Shown piece by piece: positions 8,195 to 17,099 of a stretch of 64,000 nucleotides of DNA. The stretch is from NCBI GenBank assembly GCA_016795155.1, contig JAEUIE010000027.1, forward strand, positions 36,146-100,145, in the 5' to 3' direction. Each line of letters begins with the position of its first letter. Positions within the stretch are counted from its first letter, which is position 1. The notes below the pieces were generated by a model that saw only the letters and a list, made by a program, of their open reading frames with translations, made no database searches and was not told the origin of the DNA. The DNA comes from Planctomycetia bacterium. GTDB taxonomy: Bacteria; Planctomycetota; Planctomycetia; Gemmatales; HRBIN36. The position numbers and the translations under genes are program-made.

Positions 8195-11059
8195 TTACTT
8201 GGGCACCACTACCGTACCGGCCAACTTATCGAACCAGATGCGGTCAGGACGACGGAGAATCATAAAAAATGTCAGGAACACAAACACAGGAACCGGCAAC
8301 TGATTCACCCGGATGATCATCTCCCTCCACCTGATGGTCCATTCAAAGTAAGAGGAGATCAGCAGAAAGAGTAAAATGGGGGTTGCCAGGCAAAGAGTTC
8401 GCAACGCCATCCGCCAGCATTCCACCGGCGCTCCATCAAACCGACGAACTTCCAGCCCCACCAGGCCAAAGCTCAATTTGCCTCGAAATGCATACGACCA
8501 GATGGCCATGATAATCAATCCCGCAGCAGGCCCGGCCCACGGAGAGATCGATTTGACCATGACATTCCAACTCTGCATCAGTGATTCCTTATCGCTTGAC
8601 AAGACCAGCAGATAGGCTAACCCCAGGGTAATTGCCAGGGAAAAGATGGCGGCAGGCACCAGCCACATCGCCTGAACCACGATTGATCGGAACCGTGCCC
8701 AGCGGGTTAAATAGAAAGGCTGGAAGGATAGCTCCTTCAGCTCGGTCCGCAACTCGCTGAAAGATTGTACCGCAGGCGGCTCTCCCAATAGCCGGTTGAT
8801 CAGGTTGTAACCACCCACCGGAATGGGTTTCTGCAATAGATTACCCGCCAGCATCATAGGGCCTTCCAGCGCCAGGCGGCTCACGCGACCGAGAAACTCC
8901 AGCAGCGCCGACTGCGAAGGCACCGAGGTCGTTGCAACATCCCTGCTGATTGGCACATCCAGCCACTGTGTGCTGCCCCGCGACTGAATCCATAATTGCG
9001 ATGGGCTTAACATCGTCGGTATTGTCCTGTCCGATTGTGCCTGGTCGAGTTCCTCAGCACAATCAGTCAGAACATGGAATGTCGCAGTCCAGTCGAGCGT
9101 CTGCTGTTGATCCACCAGGTTCTGCAGTGAGAACCCTGCAGTAGCCAGAAAGGCATCCCAGGCTCGTCCTTCATGCTGCCCGCTGGCGATCCACCGCCAG
9201 CGCGTAGGCCGGCTCAGCTTCCGCCGGGCTGCATCCAGCTTCTGAAATTCCAGCGGTCGCATCCATATCCACACATTGCGGGACAATCGTTCATCGCGAC
9301 CAACGTAAACTGTTTGTTCATCGCTGGCCCAAAGCTGATGGGTTACCGTGAAGCCACCCAGTGTCATGGGCGTTGGCAAAGGCTGTGCCTGCGGTGGAAC
9401 GCTCGCTGCCTGCCGATTGAACTTCAGTTCCGAACGGGTGGGAAGTGGAGGAAGCCAGATCGTCGAAGTACTGCTAAGCAGTTCGTGAAGGCCACGATAG
9501 CCATTGCTTCGCCGCATCGTCGAGCAGAGTATCAGCAACCCGACGATGTTGCTGAGTGTTGGATCTGCGATGTCAAACTGGAAGGCAACCTGTTTACCTG
9601 CCGCCGCAGATTGCTTGACCTTCACCGTGTCGGTATTCAGCCCCAAGGCCAACGTAACCCAGAACAGCAACATGCTGATGCAGAGAAAAATAATATTGCG
9701 AACAATGACCTGCCTGGGCCTGGGCTTGCTGCCATCTGAAGGCGACGATAAACGCAGACGGAAACACCATTTACCAAATGTCGTGGCCCACAGCGATTCA
9801 GGAATGATGAAAACCAGCGTGTGAGCGAACAGGGTAATCATAATACTACCCAGCAGCGATTCCTCGAACAGCGAATCCATGGTGACTCGCAGCGACTCAT
9901 CAGCACTGGCATGTGCGTAGATGCTGAAACCCAATGCCGTGATGCCGGCAATGATCATCGTGATGACAAAATCAACTGTAAATGCAGCAATGCGCTGACC
10001 GAAGCGAACTATTCTTGCCCGGCCCGGCAAATAGACCGTTAACGCTTGCCTTAGTGATTCCAGATCGCGAAATCGCCGATGTCGATCCCGTTCCAGTGCC
10101 TGCCTGATGATCGCCTCCAGCCCCGGAGGCAAATCCTTCCTCAATTCACCCAGCGGTACTGGGTCTTCACTGACAATGCGAGCCAGCACAGCTGTGACAC
10201 TCTGCTGATCTTCAAAAGGCGCTTTGCCGGAGAGCAGAAAATAAAGCGTCGCACCTACGGAATAAACATCCACCTGCTGATCGACCACATGCCCCTTGAT
10301 CTGTTCCGGAGCTGCATAAAGTGGCGTGCCAATAAATGCACCGGTTCCCGTCAGCTCGACTGCTGTGGGAACATCGCCGGCTCCACGTTGATCCAACACT
10401 TTTGCCAATCCGAAATCACCCACCTTGGCCCGGCCTTGCTCATCGATGAAACAGTTGGCTGGCTTGACATCGCGATGCACCAGCCCCAGCCGATGCGCTT
10501 CCTGCAAACCGTCAATAATATCAAGGATCAACGTCACCGCTTCGGTAACAGGCAGCGGACTTTTCTCTCTGACATGGTCAACGAACGTCCGGCCTGGCAT
10601 TAGTTCCATCACGATGTACGGCTGGCCATGCTCTTCATCAGCAGCGAGCACAAACACACATCGGGGATGACTGATCGAACTGGCCAGCCTGCCTTCCTGC
10701 TTGAACCGCTGTGCCGAGGAATCGGAAAGATCAGAACCACGCTTGATCAACTTGAGTGCGACTTTTTGCCCATTCGCCATGTCTTCAGCTTCAAAGACGG
10801 TACCCATGCCACCGCTGCCGAGTTTGCGCAGCAGCCGATAGCCACCCACCTGTTCCGGGATGCCGGCATACGGTGAAGATATTCTGCGGTCGCTGATATA
10901 GGTGCTGTTATCGGGTGTATACACACCCGTTGCTTCCAGGCCGGTGGACGTCGGGAGTTTCTGCGCAGTCAGCGATGAGCCGCAGCGGCTGCAGAACCGT
11001 GGCGGATCATCATCCTGATAGGTGAGGACAGCGCTGCAGGAAGCACATTGCAACTGCAT
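8195..11059 (-). CDS. Ser/Thr protein kinase with zinc ribbon, pseudokinase and two RDD membrane domains
   Basis: The 954-aa protein has, in order: a zinc ribbon (CASC...CSRC, residues 5-26), an active-looking kinase domain (about 73-340: GSGGMG loop at 81-86, ALK Lys at 103, HRDVKPAN from 195, DFG at 215-217, and an activation segment with GTPLYAAPE), a first RDD-type membrane domain (about 355-530), a second kinase-shaped region (about 570-790), and a second RDD-like membrane domain to the end. The second kinase region lacks the Gly loop, the Lys (VWIWM where VALK is expected), HRD and DFG, so it looks like a pseudokinase. Kinase and pseudokinase should both face the cytosol. The substrate is unknown. 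It lies between lpxB and the second ftr. Confidence 0.9.
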   Translation of the reverse strand: MQLQCASCSAVLTYQDDDPPRFCSRCGSSLTAQKLPTSTGLEATGVYTPDNSTYISDRRISSPYAGIPEQVGGYRLLRKLGSGGMGTVFEAEDMANGQKVALKLIKRGSDLSDSSAQRFKQEGRLASSISHPRCVFVLAADEEHGQPYIVMELMPGRTFVDHVREKSPLPVTEAVTLILDIIDGLQEAHRLGLVHRDVKPANCFIDEQGRAKVGDFGLAKVLDQRGAGDVPTAVELTGTGAFIGTPLYAAPEQIKGHVVDQQVDVYSVGATLYFLLSGKAPFEDQQSVTAVLARIVSEDPVPLGELRKDLPPGLEAIIRQALERDRHRRFRDLESLRQALTVYLPGRARIVRFGQRIAAFTVDFVITMIIAGITALGFSIYAHASADESLRVTMDSLFEESLLGSIMITLFAHTLVFIIPESLWATTFGKWCFRLRLSSPSDGSKPRPRQVIVRNIIFLCISMLLFWVTLALGLNTDTVKVKQSAAAGKQVAFQFDIADPTLSNIVGLLILCSTMRRSNGYRGLHELLSSTSTIWLPPLPTRSELKFNRQAASVPPQAQPLPTPMTLGGFTVTHQLWASDEQTVYVGRDERLSRNVWIWMRPLEFQKLDAARRKLSRPTRWRWIASGQHEGRAWDAFLATAGFSLQNLVDQQQTLDWTATFHVLTDCAEELDQAQSDRTIPTMLSPSQLWIQSRGSTQWLDVPISRDVATTSVPSQSALLEFLGRVSRLALEGPMMLAGNLLQKPIPVGGYNLINRLLGEPPAVQSFSELRTELKELSFQPFYLTRWARFRSIVVQAMWLVPAAIFSLAITLGLAYLLVLSSDKESLMQSWNVMVKSISPWAGPAAGLIIMAIWSYAFRGKLSFGLVGLEVRRFDGAPVECWRMALRTLCLATPILLFLLISSYFEWTIRWREMIIRVNQLPVPVFVFLTFFMILRRPDRIWFDKLAGTVVVPK

Positions 11060-11113
11060 TCGGGTCTCCCATGAACGTTGTGTTGTTCTATGGGTATTCG
11101 TGCTGAACGATGG

Positions 11114-12034
11114 TCAGGTTACAACAGGTGGCTGTTTTTCTGCATGCAGGTAAATGAAACTCTTGCCGAGTTTGCCGTGGTAATTTCCTGCCGAGATTCT
11201 TTCCAATCCCTCGGTAGCCCGTGATGCTGCAATCGCCGCCTGCATGGCTGCAGCAATGGTTCCCAGATCGCTGCCATTCAAAATGATTTCCTGGACCGAA
11301 GCCACACCTGCAGGCAAGCGTGATTGATCACCCAGTTTACTGCGAAGGGTAGGGCAGTATTCTGCAAACGTGCTCCCCACGATGAACTTGTATTTGCTTC
11401 CCGCCTTGGAGCCACTGCCCGCCAAGCCACCAGGGAATGGCATGATAACTCCAGGCCGCTTTGCAGCTTCCACACCTTTCATTGCTGCATCCACTGCTGC
11501 ATCAACCGTGGTACCAAAATACCAGAGGTTGCCTCCCATCAAACCATCGCGATACCCGAAACGTCGATCGAGAAAGAACTCTCCACCCAGAATTGGAATC
11601 ACCCAGCCTTTGCGACCAAACCGTTCATCGCGGAACTGATGGCCATCACCAAAGAACGAGAGCTTGCGTCCCAGCTTGAAGAACTGTGCTTCATCACGCA
11701 TGGTGCTGAAGCATGCCGTGGTTGGGCAGGTCAGCACGTTCTGGCCAACACGAAGAATGAGCGATTTCTCCAGCCGCTCCGCACGATCTTTCCAGAAACG
11801 GGGCACATGAAACTGAACCACCGCGCCAGGCCGGCCATCGGGTGTTTCTGCTGGTGAAACATCATGCGATTTGCCCGCTTCGCAATCACACATGATGGTG
11901 CTGCTGGCATTGCCCGTGCAGGCTTCCACCGCACGTTCCACCCAGTAACGGTCGCGAGCCGTTATCAGTATCTCAGCATAAATGCTCTTAAATGCTTCCG
12001 CATAGGTGTCATCGACAGGGGCCAGGTAGCTCAT
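11114..12034 (-). CDS. formylmethanofuran-tetrahydromethanopterin N-formyltransferase, copy 2
   Basis: This 306-aa paralog of the Ftr at 5845-6741 keeps every landmark: DDTYAEAF, SSTIMCDCEAG, ETPDGRPGA, VGQNVLTCPTTA, LSFFGDGHQ, MPFPGGLAGSGSK, GSKYKF and ISAGNYHGKLGK. It differs at many other positions and has a longer insert after the 'VPRFWKDRAERLEKS' segment. It is transcribed alone, 54 bases upstream of the kinase gene and divergent from prs. It may catalyse the same formyl transfer, or be a second Fhc-associated subunit with a distinct role. Confidence 0.9.
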   Translation of the reverse strand: MSYLAPVDDTYAEAFKSIYAEILITARDRYWVERAVEACTGNASSTIMCDCEAGKSHDVSPAETPDGRPGAVVQFHVPRFWKDRAERLEKSLILRVGQNVLTCPTTACFSTMRDEAQFFKLGRKLSFFGDGHQFRDERFGRKGWVIPILGGEFFLDRRFGYRDGLMGGNLWYFGTTVDAAVDAAMKGVEAAKRPGVIMPFPGGLAGSGSKAGSKYKFIVGSTFAEYCPTLRSKLGDQSRLPAGVASVQEIILNGSDLGTIAAAMQAAIAASRATEGLERISAGNYHGKLGKSFIYLHAEKQPPVVT

Positions 12035-12196
12035 AGTGGGTCTACTTCGGAAAAATGGGACAGAGGAATAAGTACAAATGGCCAGCTTATTGTCACGGTT
12101 TTTTCAACTTGCCTGACAAGTAAAGCAGCAGGTTGTTGACTCGACTCCATCATATCTTCATAATGCCACTGCAACCCCAGCACAGTCGGGCTATCC

Positions 12197-13153
12197 ATGC
12201 TGAACTACGAGATCAAGATTTTTACAGGACGGTCCAACCCCATCCTGGCCCATGAAATTGCCTCTTATCTGGGGCTGACCCTGGGCAAACACACGCCCGG
12301 GAATTTTCCCGATGGTGAAATCTCCTACCGCATTGATGAAGATGTTCGTGGCCGCGATGTTTTCCTGGTTCAGCCTACCTGCCATCCGGTCAATGAAAAC
12401 CTGATGGAAATGCTGATCATGATTGATGCATTCCGCCGGGCCTCAGCCGCCCGCATTGCCGTCGTGCTGCCCTACTATGGCTACGCCAGGCAGGACCGCA
12501 AGGATCAGGGCCGTGTTCCTATCACTGCCAAGCTCGTTGCAGACCTGATTACCAAGGCCGGTGCCAGTCGTGTACTCACCATGGACCTGCATGCACCGCA
12601 GATTCAGGGTTTCTTCGATATTCCGGTCGACCATCTGATGGCTGCACCCATCTTTGTCCGCTACCTGCGGGAGCAACGCTACAAACCCGAAGACATCGTC
12701 TTCGTCAGCCCTGATGAAGGCCGCGTCAAAACCTCTGTCTTTTATCAGAAACGCCTGGGTGGTGATTTAGCCATCGTCGACAAACGTCGTACCAGTGCAA
12801 CTGACACCAAGCAGGCCAATCTGATTGGAGCCAGTCTGAAAGATAAAGTCTGCTTCCTTTTCGACGACATGATTTCAACGGGAGGCAGCATCGTTGGTGC
12901 AGTGAACATTGCCAAGAATGCCGGTGCACGGGAAGTGCATATCTTTGCCACGCACGCAGTGCTATGTGGACAAGCTGTCGAGAAACTGCGTGAAGCTCCC
13001 ATCAACAGTATCGTGGTAACAAATACTATCCCGGTTCCACCTCAGAAACAGTTGCCCAGCATGAAGATCTTGTCTGTCGGCCCGCTACTGGGCGAAGCTA
13101 TCCGCCGCCTGCACAGCAACGAATCCGTCAGCAGACTCTTCGATCCGCTGTAA
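12197..13153 (+). CDS. prs: ribose-phosphate pyrophosphokinase (PRPP synthase)
   Basis: The 318-aa protein is of standard class I length. It shows the PRPP synthase landmarks FTGRSNP, FPDGEISYRI, VVLPYYGYARQDRK (the ATP loop), TMDLHAPQIQGFF, SPDEG, the flexible VVDKRR loop (AIVDKRRTSA) and the PRPP-binding LFDDMISTGGSI. It makes PRPP from ribose 5-phosphate and ATP for nucleotide, His and Trp synthesis in the cytosol. It is divergent from the second ftr across a 160-base spacer, and monocistronic by context. Confidence 0.95.
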   Translation: MLNYEIKIFTGRSNPILAHEIASYLGLTLGKHTPGNFPDGEISYRIDEDVRGRDVFLVQPTCHPVNENLMEMLIMIDAFRRASAARIAVVLPYYGYARQDRKDQGRVPITAKLVADLITKAGASRVLTMDLHAPQIQGFFDIPVDHLMAAPIFVRYLREQRYKPEDIVFVSPDEGRVKTSVFYQKRLGGDLAIVDKRRTSATDTKQANLIGASLKDKVCFLFDDMISTGGSIVGAVNIAKNAGAREVHIFATHAVLCGQAVEKLREAPINSIVVTNTIPVPPQKQLPSMKILSVGPLLGEAIRRLHSNESVSRLFDPL

Positions 13154-13163
13154 TCCGTTTTTT

Positions 13164-13203
13164 CCTCTCTCCCCTGGAGGGAGAGGGGCTAGGGGTGAGG
13201 GGG
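13164..13203. repeat. GAGGGG-type palindromic element, copy 1
   Basis: CCTCTCTCCCC / GGGAGAGGGG inverted halves are followed by the tail CTAGGGGTGAGGGG. The same element recurs at 29525-29563, 29582-29628 and 61527-61573, with partial forms elsewhere. Here it fills the gap between the converging prs and isomerase genes. Confidence 0.8.
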
Positions 13204-13210
13204 CGGGTGT

Positions 13211-14047
13211 TCAGCCCACCCGCAAACACTCTTTCATGTACCGGATCGATTCACGTGCAATCGTCATAGGATCGGGTGTGTAGTCAAACACCTCCACCGA
13301 AACCCAGCCAGCATACCTGCAATCTTGTAACGCTTTCATGATCGGCTGAAATGGCATCGGGCCAAAACCCGGACCGCGACGGTTCGGATCGTTGGCATGA
13401 AAATGCCCGGTCTTCGAAATATTTTCCCTGATCAATGATGCAATGGCCTGGCCATCTTCCAGGGTCTGACATTCTGCTGCCATGGCTTTGACATCGAGAT
13501 GCAGAACGCAAAGAGGATGATCAACCGCCTTGATGAGTGCGTTCGCTTCAGCACAGGTATTGAGAAAGTTGGTTTCTGCCGTTCCGAGCGGCTCGATGCA
13601 GAGGCGAACGCCTTTATCACCCAATGCTGGCATAGCCTGCTTCAGGGTATCGAGTGCAAACTCAAAAGCCTGTGCTTCTGAAACGCCAGGCAGCCTGTTT
13701 CGCTGGAGAGGAGAGCCGAGCACCATGAGTGAACCACCCAGGTCATGGCACAGCACCGCTAACTCGGCCAGATATTGCGCTGTGCGATATCGCGTAGTCG
13801 CATCCGGGCTGGTTAGATGAAATCCCTCTGTTTTCGCCAAGAGCCAATGCAGGCCAATAATCTCGATTCCCAGGTCTTTTGCCTGCTGATGTAGGAGAAT
13901 TCTCTCATTTTTGGGGAGCAAAACGGGTGACGGCCCCAGCGTAAATGGCGCTACTTCCAAACCCTGGTAGCCCAAATTGGCTATAGATTGGCAGATTTGC
14001 TGGTGATTCCAGCCTTCGAAGGTCTCGTTGCAAATGGCGTACTGCAT
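13211..14047 (-). CDS. sugar phosphate isomerase/epimerase, TIM-barrel (AP endonuclease 2 family)
   Basis: I place the start at the ATG at 14047 (MQYAICNETFEGW), which is where family members begin; the open frame runs 53 codons further upstream without family resemblance. The product is 278 aa. It has the xylose-isomerase-like barrel pattern: 'GYQGLEVAPF', 'IIGLHWLLA', 'VLGSP', 'LCIEPL', 'HLDVKAM', 'HFHANDPN' and 'VSVEVFDY', with Glu, His and Asp metal ligands spread along the barrel strands. The usual reaction is isomerisation or epimerisation of a sugar or cyclitol. The substrate is not predictable from the neighbours. Confidence 0.8.
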   Translation of the reverse strand: MQYAICNETFEGWNHQQICQSIANLGYQGLEVAPFTLGPSPVLLPKNERILLHQQAKDLGIEIIGLHWLLAKTEGFHLTSPDATTRYRTAQYLAELAVLCHDLGGSLMVLGSPLQRNRLPGVSEAQAFEFALDTLKQAMPALGDKGVRLCIEPLGTAETNFLNTCAEANALIKAVDHPLCVLHLDVKAMAAECQTLEDGQAIASLIRENISKTGHFHANDPNRRGPGFGPMPFQPIMKALQDCRYAGWVSVEVFDYTPDPMTIARESIRYMKECLRVG

Positions 14048-14446
14048 TGGCACAAGAATAGGGGGGGCGTCCTTGCCCAGCAAGTCCCATCCTGGGAAGC
14101 TCGTGTGCCAAGTTGTCAAGAAGTTGTCGATGACAGGGGACGTCTCCTGCCGTAACCCCCGCCTATCGACGAGGAGTAATGTAATAGCGTAATGTGGGTA
14201 TTTCAAGAAAAATATCCGGAACTTTTTATCAATTTAACAAAATCGTTAAATTCCTCTTGAATTATACAATCGTTGTATTTGTGCAGGTCAGTGTCAAAAT
14301 AGACAACTTGGCAACAGTTTAACGACAAGTTATTGACAGGTTATTGACACTATCAACTTTCATACCAACCGACGAGCTCATACCGCATCAATCCTTCACT
14401 GACTATTCACACTGTACAACCATTCATCGAATCTCATCTAAGTAGA
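14048..14446. other. A/T-rich spacer between the isomerase and glutathione peroxidase genes
   Basis: About 400 bases carry no further gene. The part at 14205-14420 is distinctly A/T-rich, with two near-repeats (TTATTGACAGG, TTATTGACACT at about 14331-14351) and a GGGGGGG run at 14061-14067. It probably contains the minus-strand promoter of the isomerase. TTATTGACA is not a DnaA box, and no iteron array is present. Confidence 0.4.
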
Positions 14447-14475
14447 CAGGCTACCAGATCATTTCTGGTAGCCTG
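14447..14475. terminator. perfect 12-bp stem-loop after the glutathione peroxidase gene
   Basis: CAGGCTACCAGA pairs exactly with TCTGGTAGCCTG around a 5-base loop, 17 bases beyond the peroxidase stop codon. There is no U-run on the minus strand, so it may be a processing or stability hairpin and not a classical intrinsic terminator. Confidence 0.6.
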
Positions 14476-14491
14476 ATTATTCATTCATGCG

Positions 14492-15040
14492 TTATTTACC
14501 CAGAGCTGCTTCCACTGCGGAAACCAGTTCCTGGCCATCGGGTTCCACCTTGCTGCCGAACCGCTTGATGACTTCACCGTTGCGACCGATCAGGAATTTC
14601 TCGAAATTCCATTTGATGTCGCCTGGTGCCTTCTCTTTCAGTGCAGCGTAAAAGCTTGATGTCTCTGCGCCATTCACATCGATCTTGGAAAACATCGGGA
14701 AGGTTACCTGATACTTGCTGCTGCAGAACTCCATGATCGCAGCTTCATCGCCAGGTTCCTGTTTGCCAAACTGGTTACAGGGGAAGCCCAGCACGACCAG
14801 TCCCTTGTCCTTGTACTTCTCATACAGACTTTGCAAAGTCTTGTATTGACGGGTGTAGCCACACTTGCTGGCTACATTTACCACCAGAACAACTTTGCCC
14901 TGGTATTCCGACAGCTTAATTTCTTTACCTTCGATGTTCTTAACGGTGTGATTCAAAACACCTTCTGGTTTTTCTGCTGCCTGCAGAGTGATCCCCAGCA
15001 GGCCTAGTACACTCGTCATCGCACAGAGCAGTCTCAACAT
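14492..15040 (-). CDS. exported glutathione peroxidase-like thiol peroxidase
   Basis: The product is 182 aa from the ATG at 15040, chosen for the GGAG six bases upstream; two upstream in-frame ATGs are less well placed. A signal peptide ([20 protein letters not shown]) precedes a complete GPx fold: [11 protein letters not shown] with the peroxidatic Cys (Cys in place of selenocysteine), [14 protein letters not shown] with the catalytic Gln and a second Cys, and [10 protein letters not shown] with the catalytic Trp and Asn. Such Cys-GPx enzymes usually reduce hydroperoxides using thioredoxin-like donors. The leader places it outside the cytoplasm. Confidence 0.9.
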   Translation of the reverse strand: MLRLLCAMTSVLGLLGITLQAAEKPEGVLNHTVKNIEGKEIKLSEYQGKVVLVVNVASKCGYTRQYKTLQSLYEKYKDKGLVVLGFPCNQFGKQEPGDEAAIMEFCSSKYQVTFPMFSKIDVNGAETSSFYAALKEKAPGDIKWNFEKFLIGRNGEVIKRFGSKVEPDGQELVSAVEAALGK

Positions 15041-15133
15041 GATGTTCTCCATGATAAGTTCACAGACACTCAAGCAGCTTTTGCTAGATTATCGCTATCT
15101 TACAAAATCCATCTGGCTCAAGAGCGTAATCCA

Positions 15134-16531
15134 ATGCGCCTCCATCTAATTCTCATTTTCTGCTGGTGTGTTTGTGCAACCTTGCATGCTCAAGAACCTG
15201 GTTCTGCTCCGTTGCGTCGCATCGCATTTGGCAGTTGCGCCCGACAGGATAAGCCTCAACCCATCTGGGATGCCGTGCTTGATCAGAAGCCTGAAATATT
15301 CCTCTTTCTCGGCGACAATATCTACGGCGACACCAATGACATGACTGTTCTCAAACGCAAGTACGAGCAGCTAGGCAAAGTGCCAGGCTTTCAGCGTCTC
15401 AAACAATCAGTCAAACTGATGGCTACCTGGGACGATCACGATTACGGCAAAGATGATGCAGGCTACGAGTATGGCCCCAAGAAGGAATCACAGAATCTCT
15501 TTCTCGATTTCTTCGGCATACCAGCCGACTCGCCCCGTCGTCAGCAGGAAGGCATTTACTCTGCTGAAGCATTCGGCCCATCCGGCCAGCGTGTGCAGAT
15601 CATCATGCTCGATACCCGCACGTTCCGCACCCCCCTCAAGAAACAGCCTGTTAAAAATAAGGACGAAGGTCCCTACATTCCCGACTCCAGTGAAACTGCA
15701 GACATGCTCGGTGCTACCCAGTGGAAATGGCTGGAAGAGCAACTGAAACAACCTGCTGATGTGAGGATCATTGCATCGAGCATCCAAGTGGTGGCGGAAG
15801 ACCACGGCTGGGAAAAATGGAGTAATTTCCCCACGCAGCGGGAAAAACTGTTCAAACTGATCGAAACATCAAAAGCCAAAGGCGTTATTTTTGTCAGTGG
15901 GGATAGGCATCTCGCTGAAATCTCGATGCTGCCAACAGGCATGGGCTATCCTGCATACGATGTCACCTCCAGCGGCTTGACCGAAGCCAACAGACGCTGG
16001 CGAACGTTTGAAACCAACCGCCATCGTGTAGGCACTATGAACTTTGGCAACAATTTCGGAATGATCACTTTTGACTGGTATCAGAAAGATCCGCTGATCC
16101 GCCTGCAGATTCGCGATGAACTGGGTGAGGTCACCCTTCAACAAAAGGTGTCGCTCAGCACCATCCACCCAGATTGGGCACCGAAATTTCCTTCGACAGT
16201 TGCTGCCGCCCCACAAGCCACTAGCCCGGGCACCATCAACACTCTGGATGCTGCCAAGAAGATTGGCGAAGAAGTTACCGTGGAATTCACGGTGAAAGCA
16301 ACCGGTGGCAGTGGAAGTCGCGTGTTTCTCAACTCCGTAGCTGACTTTCGCGATTCCAGCAACTTCACGGTGGTGCTGGAAAAGGAGTATCTGAAAGCTG
16401 CAACCGAGATCACTGAGCCACGTGAATATTTCAAAGGCAAGAAGATACAGGTAACCGGTAAAGTGGATACCTATCGCGACACGGTGCAGATCAAGGTGAG
16501 TAATCCTAAACAAATGAAAGTAGTACCGTAA
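15134..16531 (+). CDS. PhoD-like alkaline phosphatase with C-terminal OB-fold-like domain
   Basis: The 465-aa protein has a signal peptide (about 1-19, LHAQ). The PhoD-like core follows: [39 protein letters not shown] and [14 protein letters not shown], which supply the metal-binding Asp, Asn and His residues. From about residue 375 a separate domain ('[15 protein letters not shown]...[16 protein letters not shown]') looks like the OB-fold module often attached to planctomycete exoproteins. Family enzymes hydrolyse phosphomonoesters or diesters outside the cytoplasm. It is divergent from the peroxidase gene and converges with the phosphatase gene at 16533, one base apart. Confidence 0.88.
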   Translation: MRLHLILIFCWCVCATLHAQEPGSAPLRRIAFGSCARQDKPQPIWDAVLDQKPEIFLFLGDNIYGDTNDMTVLKRKYEQLGKVPGFQRLKQSVKLMATWDDHDYGKDDAGYEYGPKKESQNLFLDFFGIPADSPRRQQEGIYSAEAFGPSGQRVQIIMLDTRTFRTPLKKQPVKNKDEGPYIPDSSETADMLGATQWKWLEEQLKQPADVRIIASSIQVVAEDHGWEKWSNFPTQREKLFKLIETSKAKGVIFVSGDRHLAEISMLPTGMGYPAYDVTSSGLTEANRRWRTFETNRHRVGTMNFGNNFGMITFDWYQKDPLIRLQIRDELGEVTLQQKVSLSTIHPDWAPKFPSTVAAAPQATSPGTINTLDAAKKIGEEVTVEFTVKATGGSGSRVFLNSVADFRDSSNFTVVLEKEYLKAATEITEPREYFKGKKIQVTGKVDTYRDTVQIKVSNPKQMKVVP

Positions 16532-16532
16532 A

Positions 16533-16991
16533 CTACTTCTCTCCCCGCTTCACTTCCCTGGCAAACAGGTGAATAGCCTCTTCCTGTTCCTCGGTTTCGA
16601 TGGAACCCGGGCGCAGTTGCCGCACATGCTTGATGGCATCGGACGAAGTCATTCCTTCAGCGACAAACCACGCAGCTAGAATCGTGCCCGTGCGGCCCAG
16701 ACCTGCACCACAGTGTACCGCAGCGCCCAGTTGTGAATCTTTCGCTTTGCGAATTGCATCGATAGCCGTTTGCAAATCGTTCTGCGATGGGGCGGTAAAA
16801 TCCATCACGGGAATATGCACCTGCATCAGCCCGGCTTGATTGACGGCACGACGCTGTGGCGGCTCTTCCGTCAGCGAAATGAGGATATCAATACCATGCT
16901 GGCGAAGCCATAGAAGCTCTTCCTCGCTACGAGGCTTGGCCATCGCTGCCAGGTAAGGCTTGACTAACCAGGAAAAGTACAAAGGTTCCAC
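16533..16991 (-). CDS. dual-specificity protein phosphatase
   Basis: The 152-aa protein carries the Cys-phosphatase P-loop HCGAGLGRTG (His93, Cys94, Arg100) and an upstream general-acid Asp (VMDF, Asp64). It is of the short, cytosolic DUSP type and would dephosphorylate phospho-Ser/Thr/Tyr proteins or RNA 5' ends. Ser/Thr kinases elsewhere in the window are natural but unproven counterparts. Confidence 0.88.
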   Translation of the reverse strand: MEPLYFSWLVKPYLAAMAKPRSEEELLWLRQHGIDILISLTEEPPQRRAVNQAGLMQVHIPVMDFTAPSQNDLQTAIDAIRKAKDSQLGAAVHCGAGLGRTGTILAAWFVAEGMTSSDAIKHVRQLRPGSIETEEQEEAIHLFAREVKRGEK

Positions 16992-17099
16992 GCCACCTCC
17001 ATTCTCTTGTTTTGCAGTATAACCGGTGCCACGTGACAGGAAAGCCTAAATCCGGAACTGCAATGAACATCGTGGACAGCACCCTGACAACAAGGCATA

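Noticed and set aside
13164..13203. An intrinsic terminator for prs
   Set aside because: The T-run precedes the hairpin instead of following it on the plus strand, and the sequence belongs to the dispersed palindromic family.
14205..14420. A replication origin in the A/T-rich spacer
   Set aside because: No DnaA-box cluster and no dnaA, dnaN or gyr genes nearby; TTATTGACA differs from the box consensus.
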